A DNA stretch of 64,000 bases from Stenotrophomonas sp. ASS1 (GTDB lineage: Bacteria > Pseudomonadota > Gammaproteobacteria > Xanthomonadales > Xanthomonadaceae), in the NCBI RefSeq assembly GCF_004346925.1, contig NZ_CP031167.1, positions 2,314,001 through 2,378,000 on the forward strand, in the 5' to 3' direction. Positions 38,429-46,889 of this stretch are shown in pieces. Under the pieces are notes generated by a model. The model was given only the letters and a program-made list of their open reading frames with translations. It was not told the origin of the DNA and made no database searches. Positions within the stretch are counted from its first letter, which is position 1. Every line of letters begins with the position of its first letter. Both the position numbers and the translations under genes were made by a program.

Positions 38429-38490
38429 GCGTGGCAGCAGCCCGGTCAGGTGCGGCACGGTGCCGACATTGGCCGGTGGGCACTTCGAAG

Positions 38491-38506
38491 TTGGCACGGT
38501 TGATGC
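38491..38506 (+). promoter_or_regulatory. Sigma-54 (-24/-12) promoter of the fap operon
   Basis: TTGGCACGGTTGATGC carries the invariant GG and GC with exactly 10 nt between them. It matches the TGGCACG-N4-TTGC consensus in all positions but one. The gene for a sigma-54 activator is divergent and adjacent, and the first operon gene starts 34 nt downstream with a good ribosome site. Confidence 0.8.
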
Positions 38507-38539
38507 GTGGTTCCGCCGCACCCATCGCGGGAGATCGGC

Positions 38540-39070
38540 ATGGACGGCTCCACCCTGATTCGCGGCCTGGCCGCAGCACTGGCAGTGGCCCTGCTGTCGG
38601 TTGGCGCGGGCGCATCCGCATCCGGCGCCCGCCAAGGCGTGAAGGCACAACCGGGCGAAATCGTCCTGCTGCGGGATGTATCCGCGCGCCCGGCATATCG
38701 CATGGCACCGCCGGGCATGGCGCTGATTGCCGACCCGAAGCCGCAGCGCGAGATCGCCACCGCATTGGGTGCCGGCGGCACAACAACCGGCATGGACGAG
38801 TTGAGCGATGAGGACTATGCCGGCATGGGCGCCGGCCAGGCCGCGTCCATCACGGCGCCGGGTGGCACCACCGTTGAACAGGTCACCCAGCAGGCCCTGG
38901 GCGGCACGCTGGGCCGCAGTGGCGACGGCATGGTCGGCAGCAATCTGGGGGGGGCCATGAGTGGGCCGCTCGGTGCGGTCGGCAGCAGCACCCGCGGTAT
39001 CGCCGATACCGTGCGCGGCGCACTGGCCCAGTTCCCGCTGCAGGGCACGGCCCCGGCAGGTGGAAAATGA
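38540..39070 (+). CDS. fapA: Fap amyloid operon first gene, FapA-like
   Basis: 176 residues from ATG 38540 with GGGAGA upstream. Signal peptide to about residue 28 (LLSVGAGASASG). The mature part has a short basic segment and IVLLRDVSARPAYR, then a Gly/Ala/Ser/Thr-rich C-terminal half (GGTLGRSGDGMVGSNLGGAM). The assignment rests on position and size in a six-gene run that matches fapA-F; FapA chaperones fibre assembly and affects the FapB/FapC ratio in Pseudomonas. Its own sequence is weakly diagnostic. It overlaps the next gene by 4 nt. Confidence 0.6.
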   Translation: MDGSTLIRGLAAALAVALLSVGAGASASGARQGVKAQPGEIVLLRDVSARPAYRMAPPGMALIADPKPQREIATALGAGGTTTGMDELSDEDYAGMGAGQAASITAPGGTTVEQVTQQALGGTLGRSGDGMVGSNLGGAMSGPLGAVGSSTRGIADTVRGALAQFPLQGTAPAGGK

Positions 39071-39684
39071 AGCCCCTGCACGGGTTGCTTCTGCTGCTCG
39101 CTGCCGCGCCCTGGGCGACCCGGGCCGATGACTACAGCGGCATGCTCGCCTATCTCGACGTGGCCCGCATCGACGGCCACGCACTTGCCGGAACAAATGG
39201 CGCCATCGCCGTGAACCAGGCCGCCGGCGACCTCAACGTGCAGGCCAACCTACGGGGTATCGCCAAGGGTGATCGCGCCGACGTCGCGATCAATGCGCGG
39301 CAACTGCAGCAGGGCAACCGCGTGCTGTCCGGGCCGCTGCAGGCCACTGCATTCATTGGCGGTGACGCACTGGCCGATGCCAGTGGCATCGCATCCATCA
39401 ACCAGGCCAGCGGCATCGCCAACACGACGCTCAACGTCGTCAGCGCGACGCTGGCCCGACAGGGCATACGCGAAACCGACGATACGGCCTTGGCCGCCGA
39501 GGGTTCCGCGTTGGCAGGGGGGCGGGACGACACCGGTCACGGCGTCGCGACGGGCACCCGCAGCGCAGGTGTAGCCAGCACCGCACTGCGGGGATTCGAC
39601 GGGGTCCTGCAACTCAATCAGATCGCGGGCAACGGCAACGACACGGCCAACGTATTGGGCCTGGTCGTGCAGGACCGCCCGTGA
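39067..39684 (+). CDS. fapB: FapB-like minor amyloid subunit (nucleator)
   Basis: 205 residues with a signal peptide (to TRADD). Three imperfect repeats with the amyloid pattern (I/L)-N-Q-A-x-G-x-x-N are seen: IAVNQAAGDLNVQANL, ASINQASGIANTTLNVV and LQLNQIAGNGNDTANVL. Repeats are rich in Asn, Gln, Ala and Gly with spaced hydrophobics, as in Fap proteins. It should nucleate or co-form extracellular fibres. There is no cysteine, while Pseudomonas FapB has a C-terminal CxxC. Start is in an ATGA overlap with the gene before. Confidence 0.72.
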   Translation: MKPLHGLLLLLAAAPWATRADDYSGMLAYLDVARIDGHALAGTNGAIAVNQAAGDLNVQANLRGIAKGDRADVAINARQLQQGNRVLSGPLQATAFIGGDALADASGIASINQASGIANTTLNVVSATLARQGIRETDDTALAAEGSALAGGRDDTGHGVATGTRSAGVASTALRGFDGVLQLNQIAGNGNDTANVLGLVVQDRP

Positions 39685-39727
39685 CAACCACCCAACCGAT
39701 GCACCACCTGATGAGAGAGAGGGCACC

Positions 39728-41050
39728 ATGAAAGCGACCGTCAAACAGACCATGCTCGCCATGGCGATTGCCACTGCCTCGACCGCCGCTGCGGCCAATG
39801 GCTGGGACAACCAGAACGCCAACGCGAACATCAATCACAACCACACCGTCAGCGAAACCCGCAACGACACCCACAACCACACCGACAACGACGTACGCAA
39901 CCGCACCGTCAACGTCAATGTGCAGAAACACAGCAACATCCAGGCCGACGAACGCAAGGAAAAGAACAACCACGGCGTCGACGTGAACCTGGAGAAGGAC
40001 CTGCGGCTGAGCACCGACATCAATTTCTCCGGTGACCCGAACATCACCGGCGACATCGACCTCGACTCGGCGGCCATTGCCGTGATCGACAACCGCCAGT
40101 CGATCAGCAACAACGTCACCAGCAACAGCCTGGTCACCAACAGTGCTTCCATCGGTGACAGCGTGGGTGCCGGCGCCTCGGGCAATCTCGGCTTCAACGT
40201 GGTCTCCGGCGACAACAACGCGCAGGACAATGCCGCGTCGCTGTCCGCTGCCGACGCGTCCTTCAGCTTCGGCATGGCCGACGCCGAGGTGTTCGTCAAC
40301 CAGGCCGGCTTCGGCAACGCCACCATGAACTCCGGGGTCACCAACGCCGCAGGTCTCGGCGGCAACGCCTTCGGTGGTGCTTCGGGCAACATCGGCGTGA
40401 ACATCGCCTCGGGCAACAACAACGAGCAGAAGAACGCGCTCGCGGCCTCGGTAGCGACCACCGCGGTGGCGCAGTCGAGCATCAGCTCCAACCAAGTCTC
40501 CACCGGCAACACGGTCAGCAATGCCGGCTTCGTGCAGTCCTACACGGATACCGTGCAGGTCGGCATGCGTGGCGGCGTCAGCGGCCTGACGCTGGCCTAT
40601 GGCGCGGGCACCTACCGCGGCACCGGCAACGCCTATCAGATGGCCAACTACTATCTGGATACATGGAATGGCGAGCTGCCACATCCGGGTGGCAACAGCA
40701 CCGGCCACATCGACCTGGACAACCAGATCCAGAACGCCACGATGAACCCCAACCGGCCGGGAGTGGGCGGCCTGGGCTTCGATACGCGTGAGAGTGGCAC
40801 CAGCCAGTTCGTCGAACTGGGCGTGGCCGATCTGTACGCCAGCCTCAGCGGCACGGTCAGCACCACGCGCTGGGTGAACGTCAACGCCACCAACACCTCG
40901 GCGTTGTCCGGCAGTGCCTTCTCCGGCGCCTCCGGCAACATCGGCGTGAACGTTGCTGCGGGCACCGGCAACCTGCAGGCCAACAGCCTGGCCCTGGCCG
41001 TCGCCCAGCCCAGCACCGGCGGCGGTGGCGGTGGCGGCACCGGCGAGTAA
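39728..41050 (+). CDS. fapC: FapC-like major amyloid fibre subunit
   Basis: 440 residues with a signal peptide (to STAAAA). After an Asn/His-rich, charged segment (residues 25-100) come three copies of a G-A-S-G-N-(L/I)-G-(F/V)-N-(V/I) motif, at about residues 149, 218 and 397. Each continues with (S/A)-(S/A)-G-x-x-N-x-Q-x-N-(A/S). The second and third copies are separated by a long non-repeat linker. The protein ends in a Gly-rich tail. These repeats match the Fap fibril pattern from Pseudomonas as I remember it. There is no cysteine at all, so the CxxC of Pseudomonas FapC is missing. Confidence 0.78.
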   Translation: MKATVKQTMLAMAIATASTAAAANGWDNQNANANINHNHTVSETRNDTHNHTDNDVRNRTVNVNVQKHSNIQADERKEKNNHGVDVNLEKDLRLSTDINFSGDPNITGDIDLDSAAIAVIDNRQSISNNVTSNSLVTNSASIGDSVGAGASGNLGFNVVSGDNNAQDNAASLSAADASFSFGMADAEVFVNQAGFGNATMNSGVTNAAGLGGNAFGGASGNIGVNIASGNNNEQKNALAASVATTAVAQSSISSNQVSTGNTVSNAGFVQSYTDTVQVGMRGGVSGLTLAYGAGTYRGTGNAYQMANYYLDTWNGELPHPGGNSTGHIDLDNQIQNATMNPNRPGVGGLGFDTRESGTSQFVELGVADLYASLSGTVSTTRWVNVNATNTSALSGSAFSGASGNIGVNVAAGTGNLQANSLALAVAQPSTGGGGGGGTGE

Positions 41051-41088
41051 GCGCAACACCCCGGCCGTCCGCCAATGGCCGGGTCCCT

Positions 41089-41129
41089 GGGAGCCCCTGT
41101 TCCTCCTCCCCCTTGGGACAGGGGCTCCC
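41089..41129 (+). repeat. Perfect 12-bp hairpin between fapC and fapD
   Basis: GGGAGCCCCTGT (41089-41100) and ACAGGGGCTCCC (41118-41129) pair perfectly around a 17-nt pyrimidine-rich loop. No T-run follows, so full termination is unlikely. Placed just after the major fibre gene, it could stop decay or partly terminate, keeping fapC message above the downstream genes. Confidence 0.65.
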
Positions 41130-41149
41130 CCCTGCTGCCGGAGAACGTG

Positions 41150-41854
41150 ATGATCCGTTGCCGCCTCTCGATGCGCCTGCTGGCGATGCTGTTGCTGCTG
41201 GGTACCGCCTCCGCGTGGGCGGGCGAGGTGCGCTTCAGCGGCGTATTGCCCAATGGCGCGTTGCTGCAGCAGAAGGTGGAGAGCATGCAGGAGCGGCGCT
41301 ACCGCAACGTGGTGCGGCAGCACACCGATTACAGCTGCGGGGCCGCCGCGCTGGCCACCATCCTGCGCCACGCCTACCACCTTGATACCGACGAGGCGAC
41401 GGTGATCGAGGGAATGATGGGGGTCTCCGATCCCGCTCTGGTAGCCGAGCGCGGCTTCTCGCTGCTCGACATCAAGCGCTACGTGGAATCGCTGGGCATG
41501 CGCGGTCGGGGCTACCGCATCGATGAAACACGACTGCGCACCCTTCGCGTGCCAGGACTTGTGTTGATGGACGTGCGCGGTTTCCGCCATTTCGTGGTGC
41601 TCAAGCAGGTGCGCAACGGCATCGTGGAAGTGGCCGACCCGATCCTGGGCAACCGCAGCCTGGCCCTTCCGGAGTTCCTGGCCGCCTGGCCATCGCGCGC
41701 GGTCTTCGTGGTGATCGGCAGCGACTTCGATCGCAACACCGCTCTTCTGCAACCCAGCGAACGGCCAAGCGCCCGCGCGCTCTACGCGCGGCAAGGGCCG
41801 ATCACCGATGCCGAACTGGTCGACTTCGGCTTCAGCCACGCCGACCTGTTCTGA
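41150..41854 (+). CDS. fapD: FapD-like C39-family cysteine peptidase
   Basis: 234 residues from ATG 41150 (GGAGA upstream). A signal peptide or anchor is at residues 1-24. The C39 catalytic set is visible: Cys63 in HTDYSCGAAALATIL, His147 in VRGFRHFVVLKQ and Asp163 in VADPILG. The enzyme should act in the periplasm to process or assist export of Fap proteins through FapF, as in Pseudomonas. A longer frame from 41075 crosses the hairpin and is rejected. Confidence 0.85.
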   Translation: MIRCRLSMRLLAMLLLLGTASAWAGEVRFSGVLPNGALLQQKVESMQERRYRNVVRQHTDYSCGAAALATILRHAYHLDTDEATVIEGMMGVSDPALVAERGFSLLDIKRYVESLGMRGRGYRIDETRLRTLRVPGLVLMDVRGFRHFVVLKQVRNGIVEVADPILGNRSLALPEFLAAWPSRAVFVVIGSDFDRNTALLQPSERPSARALYARQGPITDAELVDFGFSHADLF

Positions 41855-41867
41855 AGGAGGTTCGACC

Positions 41868-42617
41868 ATGTTCCGCCAACCGATGATGATGGCTCTGCTG
41901 CTGGCCTTCCCTTCCCTGCCTCTGCAGGCGGCAGAGGGTGCTCCCGGTCACGGCCTGAAGGAAATTCCGGACCCGGAACTGAGCCTGATGCGGGGGCGCT
42001 ACACCGTGGGTGGCAACAACGTTGCCTGGTTCGGGGTCACCATGGTGTCGCAGTGGCAGGCCAGCAACGGCGCGACGCTGCAGGGCAGCCTCACCCTGGG
42101 CATGGACTTCCGTGGTGGTGGCGCGCCGAAGCTGAGCTTCCAGCCCAGCGTGCATGTCACGGCAGCCGATGCGCCGCTGCCCGATACCCACGGACGCAGC
42201 ATCGACAGCAGCGGCCTGGCCAACGCCAGCGGCCTGGTGCAGAGCGTGCAGGTGGCCGGCGATGGCAATGTCGCGCGCAACGTCACCACGCTGACCGTCC
42301 GCGAGGGTGGCGTGCCAGCCGTTCTCTCTGATGGCGCAGGCAACGTCACCGCGCAGCAGGCCGGCGCCAGCGCGACCGCCGTGCTGGAAGGCAACCAGGC
42401 ACGCCTGCTGCTGCAGGTGGATGGCCAGGGGCTGGTGCAGCAGTGGATTCGCAACGGCAGCGTCGGCCAGGGTATCGCCCTCGCCGGTGACGGCCAGATC
42501 GCCAGTAACCAGCTGCGGCTGGAGCTGGTGCGCAACGCCGTGGGCAGCAACCTGCCGTTGAGCCAGAACGTGGCCCAGGCGATTGCGTTGAACCGCGGTA
42601 TGGGGCCAGGCCAGTAA
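41868..42617 (+). CDS. fapE: FapE-like curved-fibre associated exported protein
   Basis: 249 residues from ATG 41868, with an excellent AAGGAGG ribosome site 13 nt after the previous stop. A signal peptide ends near LQAAE. The N-terminal mature segment DPELSLMRGRYTVGGNNVAWFGVTM matches the start I know from FapE proteins. The rest is Gly/Asn/Gln-rich with a beta-helical look (AGDGNVARNVTTLTV, GSVGQGIALAGDGQIASNQL). FapE is a minor extracellular component of the fibre system. Identity rests on this start, position and size. Confidence 0.75.
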   Translation: MFRQPMMMALLLAFPSLPLQAAEGAPGHGLKEIPDPELSLMRGRYTVGGNNVAWFGVTMVSQWQASNGATLQGSLTLGMDFRGGGAPKLSFQPSVHVTAADAPLPDTHGRSIDSSGLANASGLVQSVQVAGDGNVARNVTTLTVREGGVPAVLSDGAGNVTAQQAGASATAVLEGNQARLLLQVDGQGLVQQWIRNGSVGQGIALAGDGQIASNQLRLELVRNAVGSNLPLSQNVAQAIALNRGMGPGQ

Positions 42618-42663
42618 CAGGGCCTGGCATTGGGGGAAACGCTCCACAACGCAGGACACCAAC

Positions 42664-43956
42664 ATGCACACCCTGATGAGGATTACCCCGTTGGCGCTGG
42701 CGGCGCTGGCGGGCACCGCCCTTGCCGCACCGCCGACGTCTGACGATGGCGCTGACGTGCAGGCCCTGGCCAACCAGCTGGAACAGCTGAAGGCCAACTA
42801 CGCACAGGAAGTGCGGCGGTTGCGCGAACTGGACATGCAGGTCCAGGCCATGCAGGCGCGCTTGAGCGGGCGGGTTGGCCCGGTCACAGCCCCACCGGCC
42901 GCGCCATTGGCGCAGGCGGCCGCCGCCGCGGTCCCTCCGAGCAGCGAGGGCTACGCCAGTACCGCTGCCGAGGCGCAACAGGCCAAGCAGGAGTCGCGGC
43001 GCAGCGTGGACGACGTGAAGCAACAGCAATCGGCCCTGTTCTCCCGCCGCTTCACCATCGAGAACAGCCTCACCTACGCCCGCTACGACCGCAAGCAGCT
43101 CACCCTCAACGGCTTCCTCGCGCTGGACGCCATTTTCCTCGGCAATATCGCCATCGAGAACGTGGAGTCCGACTCGCTGACCTACAACGTGGCGGCCCGC
43201 TGGGGTGTCAGCCCGAACCTGACGCTCAACCTGGACGTGCCCTACCTGGCCCGGCGCACCGTATACCAGAAGGGCGGCGCCGGCGGAGCAGCGGCCGCCA
43301 TTGCACAGGAAGAGACCAACGGCAACGGCCTGGGTGATATCGGGCTCAGTGCGAACTACCGGTTGTTCGGCGAACGCGGCTGGCGTCCTGAGACCGTGCT
43401 TACCGCCGGCGTCACCGCCCCCACCGGGCGCGCACCCTACGGCCTGGACTGGAAGGTGATCGAGCGCGATGACGACGACTACATCCGCTTCGCCGTGCCG
43501 CGCGAGCAACCCACTGGCAATGGCGTATGGCAGGCCAACCTGGGCCTGTCGATGGTGAAGACCGCCGACCCGGCCATCCTGTTTGCCAACATCGGCTACG
43601 TGCACTCCATCCCGCGCGGGTTCAACGACATCGACAGTAATCCGGACACGGTGAACCCGGGCGATGTGAAGCTGGGCGGCTCGGTGTACTTCGGCGCAGG
43701 CGTGGCCTTCGCATTCAACGAGCGGACCAGCCTGAGCCTGTCCTTCAGTGACCGCATCAGCGCACGCGCTTCCACCCGCTTCCAGGGCGGCAAGTGGATG
43801 AAGGTGATCGGCAGTGATGCCAATGCGGCATCACTCAACCTGGGCGTGACCTATGCGTTGAACCAGCACACCACGCTGGTGACGCTGCTCGGCATCGGAC
43901 TGACCCCGGATGCGCCGGACTTCACGTTGGCGTTCAAGATTCCGTACATGTTGTAG
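42664..43956 (+). CDS. fapF: FapF-like amyloid secretion porin
   Basis: 430 residues with a signal peptide (to ALAAP). A periplasmic coiled-coil stretch lies at about 30-70 (ADVQALANQLEQLKANYAQEVRRLRELDMQVQAM), then a Pro/Ala linker. A beta-barrel domain from about residue 130 (ENSLTYARYDRKQLTLNGFLALDAI) ends PDFTLAFKIPYML. FapF forms a trimeric barrel that exports Fap subunits, with the coiled coil as a gate. The size and domain order fit exactly. This closes the six-gene operon; the 43957-44055 gap shows no clear terminator. Confidence 0.85.
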   Translation: MHTLMRITPLALAALAGTALAAPPTSDDGADVQALANQLEQLKANYAQEVRRLRELDMQVQAMQARLSGRVGPVTAPPAAPLAQAAAAAVPPSSEGYASTAAEAQQAKQESRRSVDDVKQQQSALFSRRFTIENSLTYARYDRKQLTLNGFLALDAIFLGNIAIENVESDSLTYNVAARWGVSPNLTLNLDVPYLARRTVYQKGGAGGAAAAIAQEETNGNGLGDIGLSANYRLFGERGWRPETVLTAGVTAPTGRAPYGLDWKVIERDDDDYIRFAVPREQPTGNGVWQANLGLSMVKTADPAILFANIGYVHSIPRGFNDIDSNPDTVNPGDVKLGGSVYFGAGVAFAFNERTSLSLSFSDRISARASTRFQGGKWMKVIGSDANAASLNLGVTYALNQHTTLVTLLGIGLTPDAPDFTLAFKIPYML

Positions 43957-44055
43957 CGCCGGACCGGACCCAAACGCCGCTGCAGCCGCTCATCCACTTC
44001 CCGCTTTTCCTGGGCCTCGCCAGGCAGGCGGGATCGTCTACTTGCAGCGACTCAC

Positions 44056-45546
44056 TCAAAAGCGTGGCACGTGTGGACCCTTTGGTGCGGCCTCCCTGCA
44101 CTCTTTCACAAACAGGCCATGCGTCGTAACGCCGGTTCCTGCCGCGCCCGGCGCATCAAAGATCCTCCCAAGCCTTGCTTCTCTGACCTTGTTGAGGCGC
44201 AGGGGGGTGACCTTCACGTCCAGGTAGTTCCACAAGTCGTCGAGACTTGCGATCGGCGATCCGAGCATGCCCGAGTTGAATCCCCCCAGCACGGGGGCAC
44301 TCCACACCTGGTCGAGCACCGTAGTCCAGGACAGTACGCGCGCGTCAGCCTGCATCAGTTCCTGCAGGTGTTCGACAAGCCCACTCCATGCAGAGGATTC
44401 GGCTTCGGTCAGATCGACACTGGCAGCACGCTGGCCAATTTCGTAAAGCAGCCCAGTCACGACGGTCCGCAAGGCGCGTCCTGTCATCTCGCCGCTTCGC
44501 AGCTTTGCAATCACCGGCATGATCAAACCCAGGGCAGCCACGGCCCATTTCAGTTGTCCTTCTGCATTGCGATGCTCGGGCGATACACCGAAAAGGAAGC
44601 CCGGCACATGCACCGAGCGATACCAGGCGATGCCAGCTTCGTCGGTCTCGACTATGTCGGTCTCACCTCGATGGCAATCCAGCTGCCCCAAGGCGTCGAG
44701 GTAACGTACAAATTCAGCAGCGGGTGCGAAGATCACCGGGCCCGGCACGGCTCCAAGCGCCACGGGAGGGGCCAGGGCAGGAGGAGGCGGGGGAAGCGTC
44801 AACTGTATCGACTGCAGCTCGTCGAGCGCGTTGAAGTAAGTCAGCGTGCAGGAACGCTCACCAATAGGATGCGTAGAAACAACAGCGCCGGGCCACGTGA
44901 TGGAAATTCCCGAAAACTTGTTGGCTTGCTCCAGGCCATCCCGTAGTTTCTCAAGGTCGGCCGTGCCGAAGGTGCCCTTCGACTCGAGTGTGGACCACTT
45001 GCCCAGTTGGCTGCCGAGGACAAAGTCGGGGTTCATCGTACTTGGTGCTGGCATCAATCCTTGAAGGGAAACCGCCGGGTTATGCAGAATCGAGTAGTGC
45101 CAGAAGTGCATGAGGACGTCCCCCATGCCGTTGAACATGAACCACCGCTCCGCCGCCAACCTTGCATAGAGCATTCCCAGCACGAACGCACAGTTGGTTT
45201 TTTCCGATGACTCGAGGAACTTTGCAAACTGAGCCTTCTTGATAGAACCGACACCCGGTATCGGAGCAACCACATCAAGAGTGGAATGCACCAGCTGACG
45301 ACGGCGTGCCAGGTGCGTCGCCAGCGCCAGCCATTCCGCTGGCGACGCATTGATTCTCGCCTTGCCAAGCCCACTCGTTCCGTAGCCACAATCCTCAGCC
45401 GCAGCAATTACCCAAGCGTTACTCGGTGGCAGGAGAGGGTCGAGCGCCACGGTGTGGAACTGGGTATTGACGAATTTGCCTGGGCTCAGGCCGAAGTTGA
45501 CCGCTACCCCGGGCATCAGCACTCGAAAATCAACTTCACTGACCAT
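44056..45546 (-). CDS. Orphan protein with a PD-(D/E)xK-like motif, probably horizontally acquired
   Basis: 496 residues with ATG 45546 and an AAGGAAGAG ribosome site. I do not recognise a family. Residues 173-190 read PD-(13 residues)-ESK, a spacing compatible with PD-(D/E)xK nuclease folds, followed by a helix ending EQANKF where many such enzymes carry a conserved Gln. A proline run (about 251-260) separates this from a C-terminal alpha-helical half. No signal peptide or membrane helix is evident. Third codon positions are clearly richer in A/T than in neighbours (GTA, GCT, GAT, AGA codons), suggesting transfer. Standalone, divergent from the SPFH gene. Confidence 0.75.
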   Translation of the reverse strand: MVSEVDFRVLMPGVAVNFGLSPGKFVNTQFHTVALDPLLPPSNAWVIAAAEDCGYGTSGLGKARINASPAEWLALATHLARRRQLVHSTLDVVAPIPGVGSIKKAQFAKFLESSEKTNCAFVLGMLYARLAAERWFMFNGMGDVLMHFWHYSILHNPAVSLQGLMPAPSTMNPDFVLGSQLGKWSTLESKGTFGTADLEKLRDGLEQANKFSGISITWPGAVVSTHPIGERSCTLTYFNALDELQSIQLTLPPPPPALAPPVALGAVPGPVIFAPAAEFVRYLDALGQLDCHRGETDIVETDEAGIAWYRSVHVPGFLFGVSPEHRNAEGQLKWAVAALGLIMPVIAKLRSGEMTGRALRTVVTGLLYEIGQRAASVDLTEAESSAWSGLVEHLQELMQADARVLSWTTVLDQVWSAPVLGGFNSGMLGSPIASLDDLWNYLDVKVTPLRLNKVREARLGRIFDAPGAAGTGVTTHGLFVKECREAAPKGPHVPRF

Positions 45547-45668
45547 GAATACTCTTCCTTGAATTGTGGTCGGACGCCACGATCATGCCCGGACCCAGCC
45601 CGCAACCGCAACCTGAACACGGACGCTTGCGCAGCCCCAGCCTGTGCCCCCCTTGCTCGTATTCCTAC

Positions 45669-45677
45669 TGCTATATT
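45669..45677 (+). promoter_or_regulatory. Extended -10 promoter element of the SPFH operon
   Basis: TGCTATATT fits an extended -10 (TGn plus TATAAT-like) and lies 53 nt before ATG 45730. No good -35 is seen at 16-18 bp, as expected for extended -10 promoters. The rest of the 45547-45729 gap shows no further signal. Confidence 0.4.
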
Positions 45678-45729
45678 CAGTCCAGCTCGGCAGGCATGGT
45701 GCCTGCCCTCGAATCACAGGGAGTTGGTC

Positions 45730-46869
45730 ATGGGTCTGGTACAGGCGGTGAAGGGTGCGGTTGGCGGTGTGCTGGCCGACCAGTGGAAGGACTTCTACAC
45801 CGTGCCGGCGGGCCTGCCGTCCACGGCGGCCCTGTTCGCGGCGGTGCCGCAGGGCACCAATGCCGGCCGCGGTTCCAACACCAGCGGCTCGTCCAACATC
45901 ATCACCAACGGCTCGAAGATCATCGTGCCGGAGGGCTATGGCCTGCTGCTGTTCCAGGACGGCGCGATCACCGCGTTCGTCGCCGAACCGGGCGGCTACG
46001 AGTGGCGTTCGGACGATCTGAACTCGCAGTCGATCTTCGCCGGCGACGGCCTGGTCAGCACCTTCATCAAGCAGAGCTGGGAGCGCTTCAAGTTCGGCGG
46101 CCAGCCGGGCTCGCAGCAGGCGGCCTACTTCGTCTCGCTGAAGGAGCTGCCGGACAACCGCTTCGGTACCCAGTCGGAAATCTACTGGGACGACGGCTTC
46201 CTCAACACCCAGGTCGGTGCGGTCACGCGTGGTTCGTACACGCTGAAGATCGTCGACCCGATCCTGTTCGTGAAGAACTTCGTACCGGCCAGCTACCTGC
46301 AGCCGGGACAGGTGTTCGACTTCACCGATCTGGACAACGCCGCGGCCAGTCAGCTGTTCAATGAAGTGGTCGGTTCGCTGGCGCCGGCCTTCAGCCTGTA
46401 TACGAACGATCCCAGCAAGGGCAACCGCATCACCAAGCTGCAGCAGGACTCGTTGGGCTTCGCGCAGAGCCTGTCGGCCGCCGTCGAACAGGGTTACCAG
46501 TGGAAGTCGGACCGTGGCCTGGCCATCGTCAAGACCGCCATCGTCTCGATCGAGTACGACGCCAATACCCGCGAACTGCTGAAGACCGTGCAGCGCGCCG
46601 ATGCGTTGTCCGGTTCGCGCGGCAATTCCAACCTGCAGGCCAGTGTCGCCCAGGGCATCCAGTCGGCTGGTGAGAACGGCGGCGCGGCGGGCCTGGTCGG
46701 CGTCGGCATGGCGTCGGGCATGTTCGGTGTGGGTGGCATGCAGCAGCCGGTCACCCCGGCGGCAGACGATCCGGTCGCCAAGCTGAAGAAGGCCAAGGAA
46801 ATGCTGGACCTGGGCCTGATCACCCAGAGCGACTATGACGCCCTGAAAGCCAAGGCACTGGGCCTGTAA
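45730..46869 (+). CDS. SPFH/virion-core-like protein with C-terminal SHOCT domain (YdjI-like)
   Basis: 379 residues from ATG 45730 (GGGAG ribosome site); the longer frame from 45286 is a shadow. The N-terminal SPFH core is recognisable (KIIVPEGYGLLLFQDGAITAFVAEPGGYEW, RGSYTLKIVDPILFVKNFVP). A Gly-rich linker (GGAAGLVGVGMASGMFGVGG) and a short SHOCT helix pair (PVAKLKKAKEMLDLGLITQSDYDALKAKALG) end it. Bacillus YdjI, a homologue in layout, works with YdjG and YdjH to anchor PspA under membrane stress. Next gene begins 20 nt downstream. Confidence 0.87.
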   Translation: MGLVQAVKGAVGGVLADQWKDFYTVPAGLPSTAALFAAVPQGTNAGRGSNTSGSSNIITNGSKIIVPEGYGLLLFQDGAITAFVAEPGGYEWRSDDLNSQSIFAGDGLVSTFIKQSWERFKFGGQPGSQQAAYFVSLKELPDNRFGTQSEIYWDDGFLNTQVGAVTRGSYTLKIVDPILFVKNFVPASYLQPGQVFDFTDLDNAAASQLFNEVVGSLAPAFSLYTNDPSKGNRITKLQQDSLGFAQSLSAAVEQGYQWKSDRGLAIVKTAIVSIEYDANTRELLKTVQRADALSGSRGNSNLQASVAQGIQSAGENGGAAGLVGVGMASGMFGVGGMQQPVTPAADDPVAKLKKAKEMLDLGLITQSDYDALKAKALGL

Positions 46870-46889
46870 CAGCAGGACGCACAACGAAC

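Larger units (their letters stand above)
38144..38539. other. 396-nt regulatory gap between the sigma-54 activator and fapA
   Basis: No gene is seen. The gap contains the -24/-12 promoter at 38491-38506, two copies of CCTGTAACA upstream of it, and, toward the activator gene, a G/C-rich part with no clear sigma-70 promoter that I can assign. The ribosome site of the first operon gene (GGGAGA, 38529-38534) ends it. Confidence 0.6.

Noticed and set aside
39614..41869. 751-residue reverse frame over the fap genes
   Set aside because: Val/Ala/Gly/His-rich mirror of the Asn/Gly repeat protein on the + strand; no independent support.
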